A DNA stretch of 64,000 nucleotides from VBAS01 sp964444975 (GCA_964444975.1 CAYUJD010000005.1:26513-90512), one strand, 5' to 3'; positions 45,437-52,958 are shown, counted from the stretch's first letter. Made by a program: numbers and translations. Notes: a model not told the origin generated them from the letters alone.

Positions 45437-45840
45437 TAAGCAAAAATAGCTGGAGTTAAAAGCTTAATACCGGCAATATTTTTAAAATGCTTTTCGTTAA
45501 TCGTCGCAAGCTGGTAATTATGATGAATGGCGGTAGCAGCAATAGCCATATCCTGAAAAGGAATGTGCCTGTTTTTTTGTTTAAGCTCTTTATAAATACG
45601 GATAGCTGTTTGGTTAATGGAGAAGTGATAATCAATAAGTGAAATATCCTCTAAAATTGCTTCCCAAATCCTGTTTTGGGCTTCATTATTTCCAATCATG
45701 ATTTTAATATGGGTAATTACAGAGATGGTAAATCCCCTGTTAAATCGAAAAAGCCTTTCAAAAAATGAATTCGCTTTATCTGATTTTCTGAAATAGTCAA
45801 TCTTTACAGAGGTATCCAGAACTATTAAGTCTAATTCCAT
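45436..45840 (-). CDS. PIN-domain VapC-like toxin with a substituted acidic residue
   Basis: 134 residues. PIN ribonucleases use about four acidic residues. Asp9 (IVLDTSVKID), Asp97 (IPFQDMAIAATAI) and the later LATINEKHF are in place. In the block ISVITHIKIMIG the family's conserved Glu is Lys46 here (compare THYEI in relatives). Activity may therefore be reduced or lost. The start overlaps the upstream small basic gene by 10 bases, the layout of a type II toxin-antitoxin pair, and its stop overlaps the start of the GT4 gene. Confidence 0.8.
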   Translation of the reverse strand: MELDLIVLDTSVKIDYFRKSDKANSFFERLFRFNRGFTISVITHIKIMIGNNEAQNRIWEAILEDISLIDYHFSINQTAIRIYKELKQKNRHIPFQDMAIAATAIHHNYQLATINEKHFKNIAGIKLLTPAIFA

Positions 45841-46025
45841 TTAAATAGCTTGTTTCTGTTTAGTTCCCACTCTTTCACCTGTTTCCTGCTCCAGCTTATT
45901 TTTCTAAGCCTTCTTTTCATTCTTGCGGCTTTTGCTCTTGTCATCAGAAACCGCTCATTTTTTTTCCGAATCGCCGTCCTGATATCATTTTCATTTATTA
46001 CCTGCTTCATAAAACCATTTATCAC
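45831..46025 (-). CDS. Small very basic protein in the antitoxin position
   Basis: 64 residues from the first start at 46025, or 59 from ATG 46010 (MKQVINENDIRTAIRKKNERF), which I prefer. It has over 20 Lys/Arg against about 5 acidic residues. It precedes and overlaps the PIN gene, as antitoxins do, but known VapB-type antitoxins are usually acidic or neutral with a recognisable DNA-binding fold, which I do not see. It could be an unrecognised antitoxin or a decayed one. Confidence 0.6.
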   Translation of the reverse strand: MINGFMKQVINENDIRTAIRKKNERFLMTRAKAARMKRRLRKISWSRKQVKEWELNRNKLFKWN

Positions 46026-46029
46026 AAAT

Positions 46030-46974
46030 TTAATTAAAACCTGTCTTCTTTTCTATAAGATAGGAATTGCGGCCCGGCGCATTTCTCGAAATCAGTTCGC
46101 CAATGAAGCCGGCCAGGAAAAGCTGTACCCCGATGATGGTGGTGGCAAGTGCAATATAAAAACCGGGTTTATCGGTGAGGGTGAATACCGGGTCAATAAT
46201 CTTGCGGATGATAAGGTAGAGCGAAATGAGAATGCCGATAAAAAAGAAGACCGTACCCCACAAACCGAAAAAATGCATGGGTCGTTTGGAAAACCGGCCG
46301 ACAAAAGAGATGGAAACCAGGTCGAGAAAACCATTGATGAACCGCTCCCATCCGAATTTGGAAACGCCGTATTTCCGGGGCCGGTGCTCCACTACTTTTT
46401 CTCCCACTTTTTTAAACCCCGACCATTTGGCAATAACCGGAATGTAACGGTGCATTTCGCCATAGACTTCAATGCCCTTCACCACTTTTTTGCGGTAAGC
46501 TTTCAGCCCGCAGTTGAAGTCGTGCAGTTTGATGCCGGAAGCTTTCCTGGTTACTGCATTGAAAAATTTTGAGGGAATATTTTTTGTCAATGCATTGTCG
46601 TAGCGGATTTTTTTCCAGCCGCTCACAATGTCAAAATCCCCTTCCAGCAGCATGCGCCGCAACTCGGGTAATTCATCGGGGCTGTCCTGCAGGTCGGCGT
46701 CCATCGTTATCACCACTTCGCCTTCAGCAGCACGGAAGCCTTCATTGAGCCCGGCCGATTTGCCGTAATTGCGCTGGAATTTTATGCCCTTGATGTTTGG
46801 ATTTTTGCTGCGCAATTCTTCAATCACTTTCCACGAATTATCGGTGCTGCCGTCATCCACAAAAATGATTTCGTAGGAAAAATTATTTTCCTGCATCACA
46901 CGGGCAATCCACCCGCTGAGTTCCGGCAGCGATTCTTCTTCGTTGTAAAGCGGTATGACGAGGGAGAGGTCCAT
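46030..46974 (-). CDS. Glycosyltransferase family 2 with C-terminal membrane helices
   Basis: 314 residues. The GT-A domain has VDDGSTDNSW and TMDADLQDSPDELPEL; RPRKYGVSKFGW precedes two C-terminal membrane helices (about 225-290). This architecture is shared by ArnC/GtrB-like enzymes that load sugars onto undecaprenyl phosphate. It lies 5 bp upstream of the toxin-like pair and 5 bp after DUF4199. Confidence 0.9.
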   Translation of the reverse strand: MDLSLVIPLYNEEESLPELSGWIARVMQENNFSYEIIFVDDGSTDNSWKVIEELRSKNPNIKGIKFQRNYGKSAGLNEGFRAAEGEVVITMDADLQDSPDELPELRRMLLEGDFDIVSGWKKIRYDNALTKNIPSKFFNAVTRKASGIKLHDFNCGLKAYRKKVVKGIEVYGEMHRYIPVIAKWSGFKKVGEKVVEHRPRKYGVSKFGWERFINGFLDLVSISFVGRFSKRPMHFFGLWGTVFFFIGILISLYLIIRKIIDPVFTLTDKPGFYIALATTIIGVQLFLAGFIGELISRNAPGRNSYLIEKKTGFN

Positions 46975-46979
46975 AACAT

Positions 46980-47543
46980 TTAATTCATCTGCTCAAATAC
47001 CGGTTTACTTTTTCTTATAATCAAGGAAATAATCAAGCCGAAAATTCCCGTGATGGCTATCCACATCAGATAGCCAAGAAACATTCCTTTAAAGCCCAAT
47101 GCCCAGGCTTTTTGTTTATCAAAGCGATCGTTTAACCGGTTTATAGCTTCATCTCTTTTCGAATCATCTTTAATGGTCTCCTCCAGAAATTGTTCCACTG
47201 TGGTTTTCATCTTATCAAAATAGCCGGGGTCAATAAATCTGAGATAAATAAAATTAAAAACCGTATAGAATAATTCGGAAATTAAAATGGCTATGAAAAT
47301 TGTCTGAAATGCATCTTTGAGCTCAATATAGCCTCCGAATTCTTTTCTGCGGGTCAACCCGCAGAAAACCAGTACCCCCATAATAATTAAATAAAACAAA
47401 AGAGCGACCAGGCTCAGCATAATGAGATTTTCGGAAGCAAAATTATATCTGACAAAAAGCGACAGACAGTAAATTAACCCGGCTATCAGACCGAATTTAA
47501 GCCCAATAGAAACATTAGTAGATTGGGTGGGTTGATCCATCAT
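46980..47543 (-). CDS. DUF4199 family membrane protein
   Basis: 187 residues with four hydrophobic helices (about 13-30, 40-62, 83-105, 150-175) and a charged helical segment between helices 3 and 4. The pattern ELKDAFQTIFIAILISELFYTVFNFIY matches DUF4199, a Bacteroidota family without known function. It lies 8 bp after the dihydroorotase-like gene. Confidence 0.82.
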   Translation of the reverse strand: MMDQPTQSTNVSIGLKFGLIAGLIYCLSLFVRYNFASENLIMLSLVALLFYLIIMGVLVFCGLTRRKEFGGYIELKDAFQTIFIAILISELFYTVFNFIYLRFIDPGYFDKMKTTVEQFLEETIKDDSKRDEAINRLNDRFDKQKAWALGFKGMFLGYLMWIAITGIFGLIISLIIRKSKPVFEQMN

Positions 47544-47551
47544 GAACTTTA

Positions 47552-48817
47552 TTAAGGATTCAAAAATACTTGGTCTTTATTAATAATCCCGGCTACTTTT
47601 CCGGTAAACTCTTTTCCTGTAAAAGGCGAGTTTTTCGACTTTGAGCGGATATGTTTTTCTTCGTACACCCATTTTTTCCCGGGGCAGAACAACGTGAGGC
47701 AGGCAGCTTCATTTTCATTTACCGAAACATTTTTCAACCCGAATAATTTTCTCGGGTTAATGGATAACAATTCCACCCATTTTTCTTCCTTTAACTGCGG
47801 CAGGCAACTTTTTAAAACAGTATAAGCGGTTTCAAGCCCGGTCATGCCGTGTTTTGCATATTCAAATTCCACATCCTTGCTGTCAGCTTCATGGGGCAGG
47901 TGATGGGTGGCAATGCAGTCCACCGTGGCTTCTTCTATAGCTTTTCGCAATGCATCCCTGTCTTCAGCCGGCCGCAAGGGTGGATTAACTTTCAGGCGGG
48001 TATCGTAACTGCGCAAGTCATCATCAGTAAAATAAAGATGATGCGGTGTGACGGAACAACTAATGCTTATGCCGCCCTGTTTTCCCCTTTTAATATATTC
48101 CAGTGATTTTTTTGTTGTGACGCCGGAGAAATGAAGTTTTGATTCGGCATACCGGGCCAGTTTGATATCTCTTGCCACAATCAATTCTTCAGCCATTGAG
48201 GGCTTTCCCGGCAGGCCCATCTGAGTGGAAACAGCACCCTCATGCATCAGTCCGTGCGGGTTGATGCTTTTATCATCAGGCACCTGGATGATGATGCCAT
48301 TAAAAGCTTTAACATATTGCAGTGCCTTCACCAGCAGCCCGGCTGATTGAATACAATTGATACCATCGCTAAAAGCCACAGCGCCGCTTGCTTTCATATC
48401 ATACATTTCGGCCAGTTCGGCGCCATCAGTATTCCTGGTTACTGCACCGATGGGATGAATATTTACCGGCAGCGGTTTTGATTTCTGCACAAAATATTCC
48501 ACCTGGCTTTTTGTATCAACCACCGGCCGGGTATTTGGAATTACAAACACATCCGTAAATCCGCCGGCAGCAGCAGCCAGGCTACCCGATTCGATGGATT
48601 CTTTATATTCATAACCGGGGTCGGCAAAGTTGGCAAACACATCCACCCAGCCGGGAGAAACATGCAGGTCATCAATATTGATTTCGTCATCAGTCCTGAG
48701 CGATAGATTTTTACCGATTTTTTTTATGATACCGTTTTCAATGAAAATATCTGCAGATTGCTGGTTGAAGGGAGAGGAGGGATCCACAACCCGGGCATTC
48801 TTAATGAGAATATTCAT
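47552..48817 (-). CDS. pyrC: Dihydroorotase-like protein lacking metal ligands
   Basis: 421 residues from ATG 48817 (MNILIKNARVVDPSS). The amidohydrolase fold is clear (GWVDVFANFADPGYE, FVIPNTRPVVD, KVNPPLRPAEDRDAL). The family motif DxHxHxREPG reads DVFANFADPG, so both metal-binding His are replaced (F61, N63), and the usual ATDHAPH reads ATHHLPH, losing the catalytic Asp. It therefore probably does not hydrolyse dihydroorotate alone. Inactive dihydroorotase homologues that scaffold aspartate transcarbamoylase are known in other bacteria, and a similar role is possible. Confidence 0.85.
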   Translation of the reverse strand: MNILIKNARVVDPSSPFNQQSADIFIENGIIKKIGKNLSLRTDDEINIDDLHVSPGWVDVFANFADPGYEYKESIESGSLAAAAGGFTDVFVIPNTRPVVDTKSQVEYFVQKSKPLPVNIHPIGAVTRNTDGAELAEMYDMKASGAVAFSDGINCIQSAGLLVKALQYVKAFNGIIIQVPDDKSINPHGLMHEGAVSTQMGLPGKPSMAEELIVARDIKLARYAESKLHFSGVTTKKSLEYIKRGKQGGISISCSVTPHHLYFTDDDLRSYDTRLKVNPPLRPAEDRDALRKAIEEATVDCIATHHLPHEADSKDVEFEYAKHGMTGLETAYTVLKSCLPQLKEEKWVELLSINPRKLFGLKNVSVNENEAACLTLFCPGKKWVYEEKHIRSKSKNSPFTGKEFTGKVAGIINKDQVFLNP

Positions 48818-48865
48818 TAAGCGGCGAAGATAAAGGTTGTTTTTGGTACGGAAAAACCAGCCCGT

Positions 48866-48893
48866 AAACAAAAAAGACCCCACAAGAGGTCTT
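48866..48893 (-). terminator. Terminator after tRNA-Pro(CGG)
   Basis: Read on the minus strand, AAGACC (48893-48888) pairs with GGTCTT (48879-48874), followed by a T-rich run. The stem begins at the last base of the encoded CCA. Confidence 0.8.
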
Positions 48894-48969
48894 GGTCGGG
48901 CAGACTGGATTCGAACCAGCGACCCCTACGTCCCGAACGTAGTGCGCTACCGGGCTGCGCTACTGCCCG
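48893..48969 (-). tRNA. tRNA-Pro (anticodon CGG)
   Basis: The minus strand folds as a tRNA: acceptor CGGGCAG (48969-48963) pairs with CTGCCCG (48903-48897). The anticodon stem CTACG/CGTAG holds the loop TTCGGGA, giving CGG. The T arm is CTGG-TTCGAAT-CCAG based. The discriminator is A and CCA is encoded. Confidence 0.95.
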
Positions 48970-48996
48970 AAAAAACAGGAACCGTCCGGGTTCCTG
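48970..48996 (-). terminator. Hairpin between the two tRNA-Pro genes
   Basis: CAGGAAC (48976-48982) and GTTCCTG (48990-48996) form a perfect 7-bp stem. On the minus strand it is followed by T6, so it could terminate tRNA-Pro(GGG) transcription just before tRNA-Pro(CGG). Confidence 0.7.
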
Positions 48997-48998
48997 AA

Positions 48999-49049
48999 GT
49001 CGGGTGGATCCCGATTCAATCGGGATTACCACTTACATCGTCGGGTGGA
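48999..49049. repeat. Duplicated tRNA-Pro 3' end flanking a palindrome
   Basis: GTCGGGTGGA occurs at 49040-49049, within the 3' acceptor end of tRNA-Pro(GGG), and again at 48999-49008. Between the copies lies the near-perfect palindrome ATCCCGATT-C-AATCGGGAT (49008-49026). The arrangement looks like a short element inserted at a tRNA 3' end with target duplication. Confidence 0.7.
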
Positions 49050-49114
49050 CTGGATTCGAACCAGCGACCACTTGCACCCCATACAAGTGCGCTACCGGGC
49101 TGCGCCACCACCCG
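49041..49114 (-). tRNA. tRNA-Pro (anticodon GGG)
   Basis: Acceptor CGGGTGG (49114-49108) pairs with CCACCCG (49048-49042). The anticodon stem CTTGT/GCAAG holds the loop ATGGGGT, giving GGG. D and T arms match those of the neighbouring tRNA-Pro(CGG). The discriminator is A; CCA is not encoded here, unlike the neighbour. Confidence 0.94.
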
Positions 49115-49175
49115 AATACCTTTGAGGCAGGCTGCAAATCTATGATTTATTTTTTTTGGTTAAAACTCAAAGTTC

Positions 49176-49246
49176 ATTTTTCAAAACAGGGTAGCTTTTT
49201 GAAAATGTTTTTTATTTTGAAAAATAACCCGCTGCCATCAATTTTG
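49176..49246 (+). promoter_or_regulatory. metX promoter with an 11-bp inverted repeat
   Basis: TTTG (49216-49219), 19 bp, then CAATTTTG (49239-49246) fits the Bacteroidota promoter apart from the first base of the -7 box. Transcription would begin only a few bases before the ATG at 49258. ATTTTTCAAAA (49176-49186) and TTTTGAAAAAT (49215-49225) are a perfect inverted repeat overlapping the -33 element, with a similar TTTTTGAAAAT at 49196-49206 between them. This looks like a regulator-binding array. Confidence 0.55.
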
Positions 49247-49257
49247 CCTACACACTA

Positions 49258-50289
49258 ATGAACATCATACACATAAAAAAACCCCTCACGCTTGAAAACG
49301 GGCAGGTATTGCCCGAGCTGATCATTGCATATCATACTTATGGTAAACTGAACCCGACTAAAGATAATGTGGTTTGGATTTGCCATGCACTTACTGCCAA
49401 CAGCGATGTGTGCAGCTGGTGGCCGGGTATGGTAGGTGAAAACTGTGTAATCAATCCCGACGAACATTTTATTATTTGCGCCAATTTCATCGGCAGCTGC
49501 TATGGCAGCAGCGGGCCGTTGACAATAAATCCGGCTACCGGCACACCTTACTATTCTAATTTCCCGATTATTACTATCCGCGATATGGTAAACGGTTTGA
49601 TTGCGTTGCGGAAAAAATTAGGTATTGAAAAAATAAACCTGCTGATGGGCGGCAGCATGGGCGGCTACCAGGTGCTGGAATGGTGCCTGATGGAACCCGA
49701 CGTGATAGAAAACGGATTTGTAATTACCACATCCGCTTCGGAAAGCGCCTGGGGTATTGCCATTCACACGGCACAACGGCTGGCTATAGAAGCCGACCAT
49801 ACGTGGCGCGACCCCTCGCCTGATGCAGGATACAATGGCTTAAAGGCTGCCAGGGGAATCGGCATGCTCACGTACCGTAACTATAAGATTTTCCGGCAAA
49901 AACAATCCGATACTGATTTTTCGAAGACAGATAATTTTAAGGCCTCATCCTACATACTGCATCAGGGAAACAAGCTGGCCGACCGGTTCAATGCCCAGAG
50001 CTATTGGCTGATTACAAAATCAATGGACAGCCACAACCTTGCCCGCGGACGATTTGCTTCACTGGAAGAAGCATTGAAGCAGATTAAACAACCACTGCTC
50101 ATCATCGGCATTGACAGCGACATTCTCTGCCCTTTGCCCGAACAGAAATTCCTTGCCGCCCATATTCCCCATGCCACGCTTCATATCATTTCTTCCGATT
50201 ATGGGCACGATGGTTTCCTGGTAGAAGCAGAATCTATTTCACGGCATTTGTTTGAGTGGATGGAAAAGGGGAGTTTGAAGACGGTTTGA
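49258..50289 (+). CDS. metX: Homoserine O-acetyltransferase
   Basis: 343 residues, alpha/beta-hydrolase fold. It acetylates (or in some relatives succinylates) homoserine at the entry of methionine synthesis. The nucleophile Ser133 lies in LLMGGSMGGYQVLEW; the C-terminal Asp (IGIDSDILCP) and His (DYGHDGFLVE) complete the triad. The N-terminus is short but standard. It converges on metZ, which uses its product. The short predicted leader leaves no room for a riboswitch. Confidence 0.94.
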   Translation: MNIIHIKKPLTLENGQVLPELIIAYHTYGKLNPTKDNVVWICHALTANSDVCSWWPGMVGENCVINPDEHFIICANFIGSCYGSSGPLTINPATGTPYYSNFPIITIRDMVNGLIALRKKLGIEKINLLMGGSMGGYQVLEWCLMEPDVIENGFVITTSASESAWGIAIHTAQRLAIEADHTWRDPSPDAGYNGLKAARGIGMLTYRNYKIFRQKQSDTDFSKTDNFKASSYILHQGNKLADRFNAQSYWLITKSMDSHNLARGRFASLEEALKQIKQPLLIIGIDSDILCPLPEQKFLAAHIPHATLHIISSDYGHDGFLVEAESISRHLFEWMEKGSLKTV

Positions 50290-50372
50290 TGTTTGTTGAT
50301 TCGATGGCTCAATTGCTGTTTAAAGTTGCATAATAACAATCAAACAATTCAACAATTTAACCATTCGCCGAT

Positions 50373-51539
50373 TCAACATTTTTCCAACGCCTGAAGAATA
50401 TCCTGCAGTATATCCTCCCGGTGTTCAAGCCCGACGGAAATTCTGATGAGGCCCGGTGTGATGGCTACTGCCTGCCGCTCTTCTTCAGTAAGCTTTGCAT
50501 GTGTTGTGCTGGCGGGGTGTGAAGCAATGCTCCTGGTATCACCAAGATTAGCTGTCATGGAAAGCATTTGCAGGCTGTCGAGAAATTTTTTTCCTGCAGA
50601 CAATCCGCCTTTCAGTTCAAAACAAAAAATTCCGCCGCCATTCAACATTTGCTTTCGGGCAATTTCATACTGAGGATGCGATGGAAGGAAAGGGTATTTT
50701 AAACTTGCTATTTTCGGATGGTTTTGCAGTTGTTCTGCAATCCATAATGCATTGGCTGCGTGCCGCTCCATTCTTACGTCCAGGGTTTCCAGGCTTTTGC
50801 TCAGCACCCAGGCATTGAAAGGGGATAAGGCCGGTCCCGTATTTCGGCAAAACAAATACACTTCCTGTATCAACTCTTTTTTACCTGCAATAATACCACC
50901 CAGCACCCGGCCCTGCCCGTCGAGCCATTTGGTGGCGCTGTGAATAACCAAATCGGCGCCAAGCGCAAGAGGTTGCTGGCCGAGCGGCGTGGCAAAGCAA
51001 TTGTCCACATTTAAAATAATGTTATGCCTTTTTGAAATTTCAGCCAGCGCTTTTATGTCCACAATTTCAAGACCGGGGTTGGTGGGTGTTTCCACGTATA
51101 TCATTCTTGTATCGGGCCGTATGTTTTTTTTCCACACATCCATGCCTGCCGAGGCATCTACAAAGCTGTACTCAATACCGTATTTGGGAAGATATTTCGT
51201 AATGATATTATGCGTGCTGCCAAACAAAGCCCGGCACGAAAGCAGGTGGTCGCCGCTTTTCATCAGGGCCATAAAAGAACCAAACACGGCGCTCATGCCC
51301 GAAGCGGTAGCATAGCCTGCTTCGGCGCCTTCCAACGCACACATTTTAGCGGTAAACTCATCCACATTGGGATTGCTGAAGCGGCTGTAAATATTATCAT
51401 CGGTTTCGTCGGCAAAAGCTGCCCGCATTTCTTCAGCCGTATCGAAACAAAAACTGCTGGTAAGAAACAGCGGCACCGAATGCTCCATTTCATCCGTTCT
51501 GCTCACCTGTGTCCGGATTGCTTTTGTAATCGGGTGCAT
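50373..51539 (-). CDS. metZ: O-acyl-homoserine sulfhydrylase
   Basis: 388 residues, PLP enzyme of the Cys/Met metabolism family. K204 in SATKWLDGQGRVLGG is the PLP lysine; the DGQGR extension after it is typical of MetZ-type O-succinyl/acetylhomoserine sulfhydrylases. YSRFSNPNVDEF and ETPTNPGLEI are also diagnostic. It makes homocysteine from activated homoserine and sulfide. Whether it uses acetyl or succinyl esters depends on the metX product. Cystathionine gamma-synthase is a less likely alternative. Confidence 0.92.
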   Translation of the reverse strand: MHPITKAIRTQVSRTDEMEHSVPLFLTSSFCFDTAEEMRAAFADETDDNIYSRFSNPNVDEFTAKMCALEGAEAGYATASGMSAVFGSFMALMKSGDHLLSCRALFGSTHNIITKYLPKYGIEYSFVDASAGMDVWKKNIRPDTRMIYVETPTNPGLEIVDIKALAEISKRHNIILNVDNCFATPLGQQPLALGADLVIHSATKWLDGQGRVLGGIIAGKKELIQEVYLFCRNTGPALSPFNAWVLSKSLETLDVRMERHAANALWIAEQLQNHPKIASLKYPFLPSHPQYEIARKQMLNGGGIFCFELKGGLSAGKKFLDSLQMLSMTANLGDTRSIASHPASTTHAKLTEEERQAVAITPGLIRISVGLEHREDILQDILQALEKC

Positions 51540-51639
51540 ATTGTTTTTCCGTTTTTAAAAAATCAAAGATAAGTAACCATGCTCAGGACCTTTCTTTATT
51601 TTTACCAGTACGATGAAGCTTTAAACGCAACAGAGCGCC

Positions 51640-52230
51640 ATGACACCCGAAAGGAGAGCAAGGCTGGAATCGGTTTTGAACAAAAGGCAGAATGACATCA
51701 CCGTTGTGCTGGAAAATGTATTTGACCCGCACAATATTTCCGCTGTGATGCGTACCTGTGATGCCGTTGGTGTGCAGGAGATTTATGTACTGAACACAAA
51801 AATTCCAAGGCATAAAAAATGGGGAGCCAAAAGCTCATCCAGCGCAGCCCGGTGGCTTACCATCCACCAGTATGATAATGCAGAAGAATGTTTTAATGAA
51901 CTGAGAAAAAAATATTCCAAGATTTTTACCACACATTTAAGCAGCGATGCTGTAAACCTGTACGAAATTGATTTTACCCCATCGCTGGCTCTTGTTTTCG
52001 GCAATGAACACAGCGGCGTATCGGAAGAAATAAGAAAACTGGCCGATGGCAATTTTGTGATTCCGCAGACAGGCATAATCCGTTCGCTGAACATCAGTGT
52101 GGCCTGCGCCGTAACTTTATACGAGGCCTTCAGGCAAAAACGGGCGGCAGGTCATTATAAGCAGGTTAAACTAAATGAAGAAGAGATAAATAATCTGCTG
52201 AAGAAATGGGGACTTGAAGAAAGTGATTGA
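51640..52230 (+). CDS. trmH: tRNA (guanosine-2'-O)-methyltransferase TrmH-like
   Basis: 196 residues, SPOUT fold with trefoil knot. The N-terminus ERRARLESVLNKRQNDITVVLENVFDPHNISAVMRTCDAVGV aligns in pieces with E. coli TrmH. FGNEHSGVSEEIRKLAD and the SAM-binding knot IPQTGIIRSLNISVACAV follow. The function is 2'-O-methylation of G18 in the tRNA D-loop. It is divergent from metZ. Confidence 0.93.
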   Translation: MTPERRARLESVLNKRQNDITVVLENVFDPHNISAVMRTCDAVGVQEIYVLNTKIPRHKKWGAKSSSSAARWLTIHQYDNAEECFNELRKKYSKIFTTHLSSDAVNLYEIDFTPSLALVFGNEHSGVSEEIRKLADGNFVIPQTGIIRSLNISVACAVTLYEAFRQKRAAGHYKQVKLNEEEINNLLKKWGLEESD

Positions 52231-52275
52231 TAAATTTTCAATATTCAATTTTCAATGCTCAAAATTCAATTGAAA
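52231..52275 (+). repeat. TTCAAT-rich degenerate repeat
   Basis: Several imperfect copies of TTCAAT/ATTCAA lie between trmH and the thioredoxin-like gene and reach into its first codons. Comparable AT-rich repeats lie at about 43123-43146 and 50336-50380. Confidence 0.55.
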
Positions 52276-52755
52276 CAGGGCTTATTATTTGCCAGTATTC
52301 TCTTTCTTTTTGGTACCTGCACTTCGCAATCAATACCCAAATGGAAGATAACGGAGCTGGAAGAGTATATTAAAAAAAGTGAACAGCCGGTCATTGTTAA
52401 TTTCTGGGCGACGTATTGCGTGCCTTGCATCAAGGAAATCCCGTATTTCCATGAAATGGTAAATAAATATGAACACACCGGAATAAAACTGCTGCTGGTA
52501 AGCCTTGACTTTGAAGAATCATATCCGGGTAAAATCACTTCGTTTGCAACCCAAAGAAAATTTACTGCACCCATTGTATGGCTTGATGAAACCAACGCCG
52601 ATTATTTCTGCCCGCGGATTGACAGCAGCTGGTCGGGTGTGATGCCGGCCAGTTTGTTTGTGAATAATAAAACCGGCTACCGCCATTTTATTGAAAGCGA
52701 AATGACCAAAGAGGAACTGGAATCCGAAATTCTTAAAATGACATCTGCTCAGTAG
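52255..52755 (+). CDS. TlpA-like thioredoxin-fold protein
   Basis: 166 residues. The N-terminal signal sequence ends near FGTC-TSQS and may be a lipoprotein signal with an unusual Thr before Cys. The thioredoxin-fold domain has VNFWATYCVPCIKEIPYF with active-site CVPC. Likely a periplasmic thiol-disulfide reductase for cytochrome maturation or protein disulfide reduction. The start lies within a TTCAAT repeat. Its end overlaps the convergent small gene by 7 bases. Confidence 0.85.
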   Translation: MLKIQLKQGLLFASILFLFGTCTSQSIPKWKITELEEYIKKSEQPVIVNFWATYCVPCIKEIPYFHEMVNKYEHTGIKLLLVSLDFEESYPGKITSFATQRKFTAPIVWLDETNADYFCPRIDSSWSGVMPASLFVNNKTGYRHFIESEMTKEELESEILKMTSAQ

Positions 52756-52958
52756 TTTTCCGGCACTTCTTCAGCCGGGTCGGGTTCGGCCTGCAGGCTG
52801 CTGAGTTTGTACAGAAAGATAGTCCAGGCACCGATGGCTACCACTGCCAGCAAAATACCAAGAAAACTTCCGTAATACATGCTGCGGGCAAGCAGGTAAC
52901 CTGCAATGGCAAAAACAGAAAGGATGATTGTGCGGTTGATGATTGCTCTGAAATTCAT
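52749..52958 (-). CDS. Small two-helix membrane protein
   Basis: 69 residues with two hydrophobic helices (about 8-24 and 29-52) joined by a short turn, and an acidic tail (AEPDPAEEVPENY). Not recognised. The clean membrane pattern and a good ATG favour a real gene. It converges with the thioredoxin-like gene, overlapping by 7 bases. Confidence 0.6.
   Translation of the reverse strand: MNFRAIINRTIILSVFAIAGYLLARSMYYGSFLGILLAVVAIGAWTIFLYKLSSLQAEPDPAEEVPENY

Noticed and set aside
45850..46572. 240-residue plus-strand open frame opposite the antitoxin and GT2 genes
   Set aside because: It is antisense to well-supported genes on the minus strand and lacks family similarity.
49115..49257. SAM riboswitch upstream of metX
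   Set aside because: A promoter fit lies only about 12 bp before the ATG, and no SAM-I or SAM-II core could be recognised.
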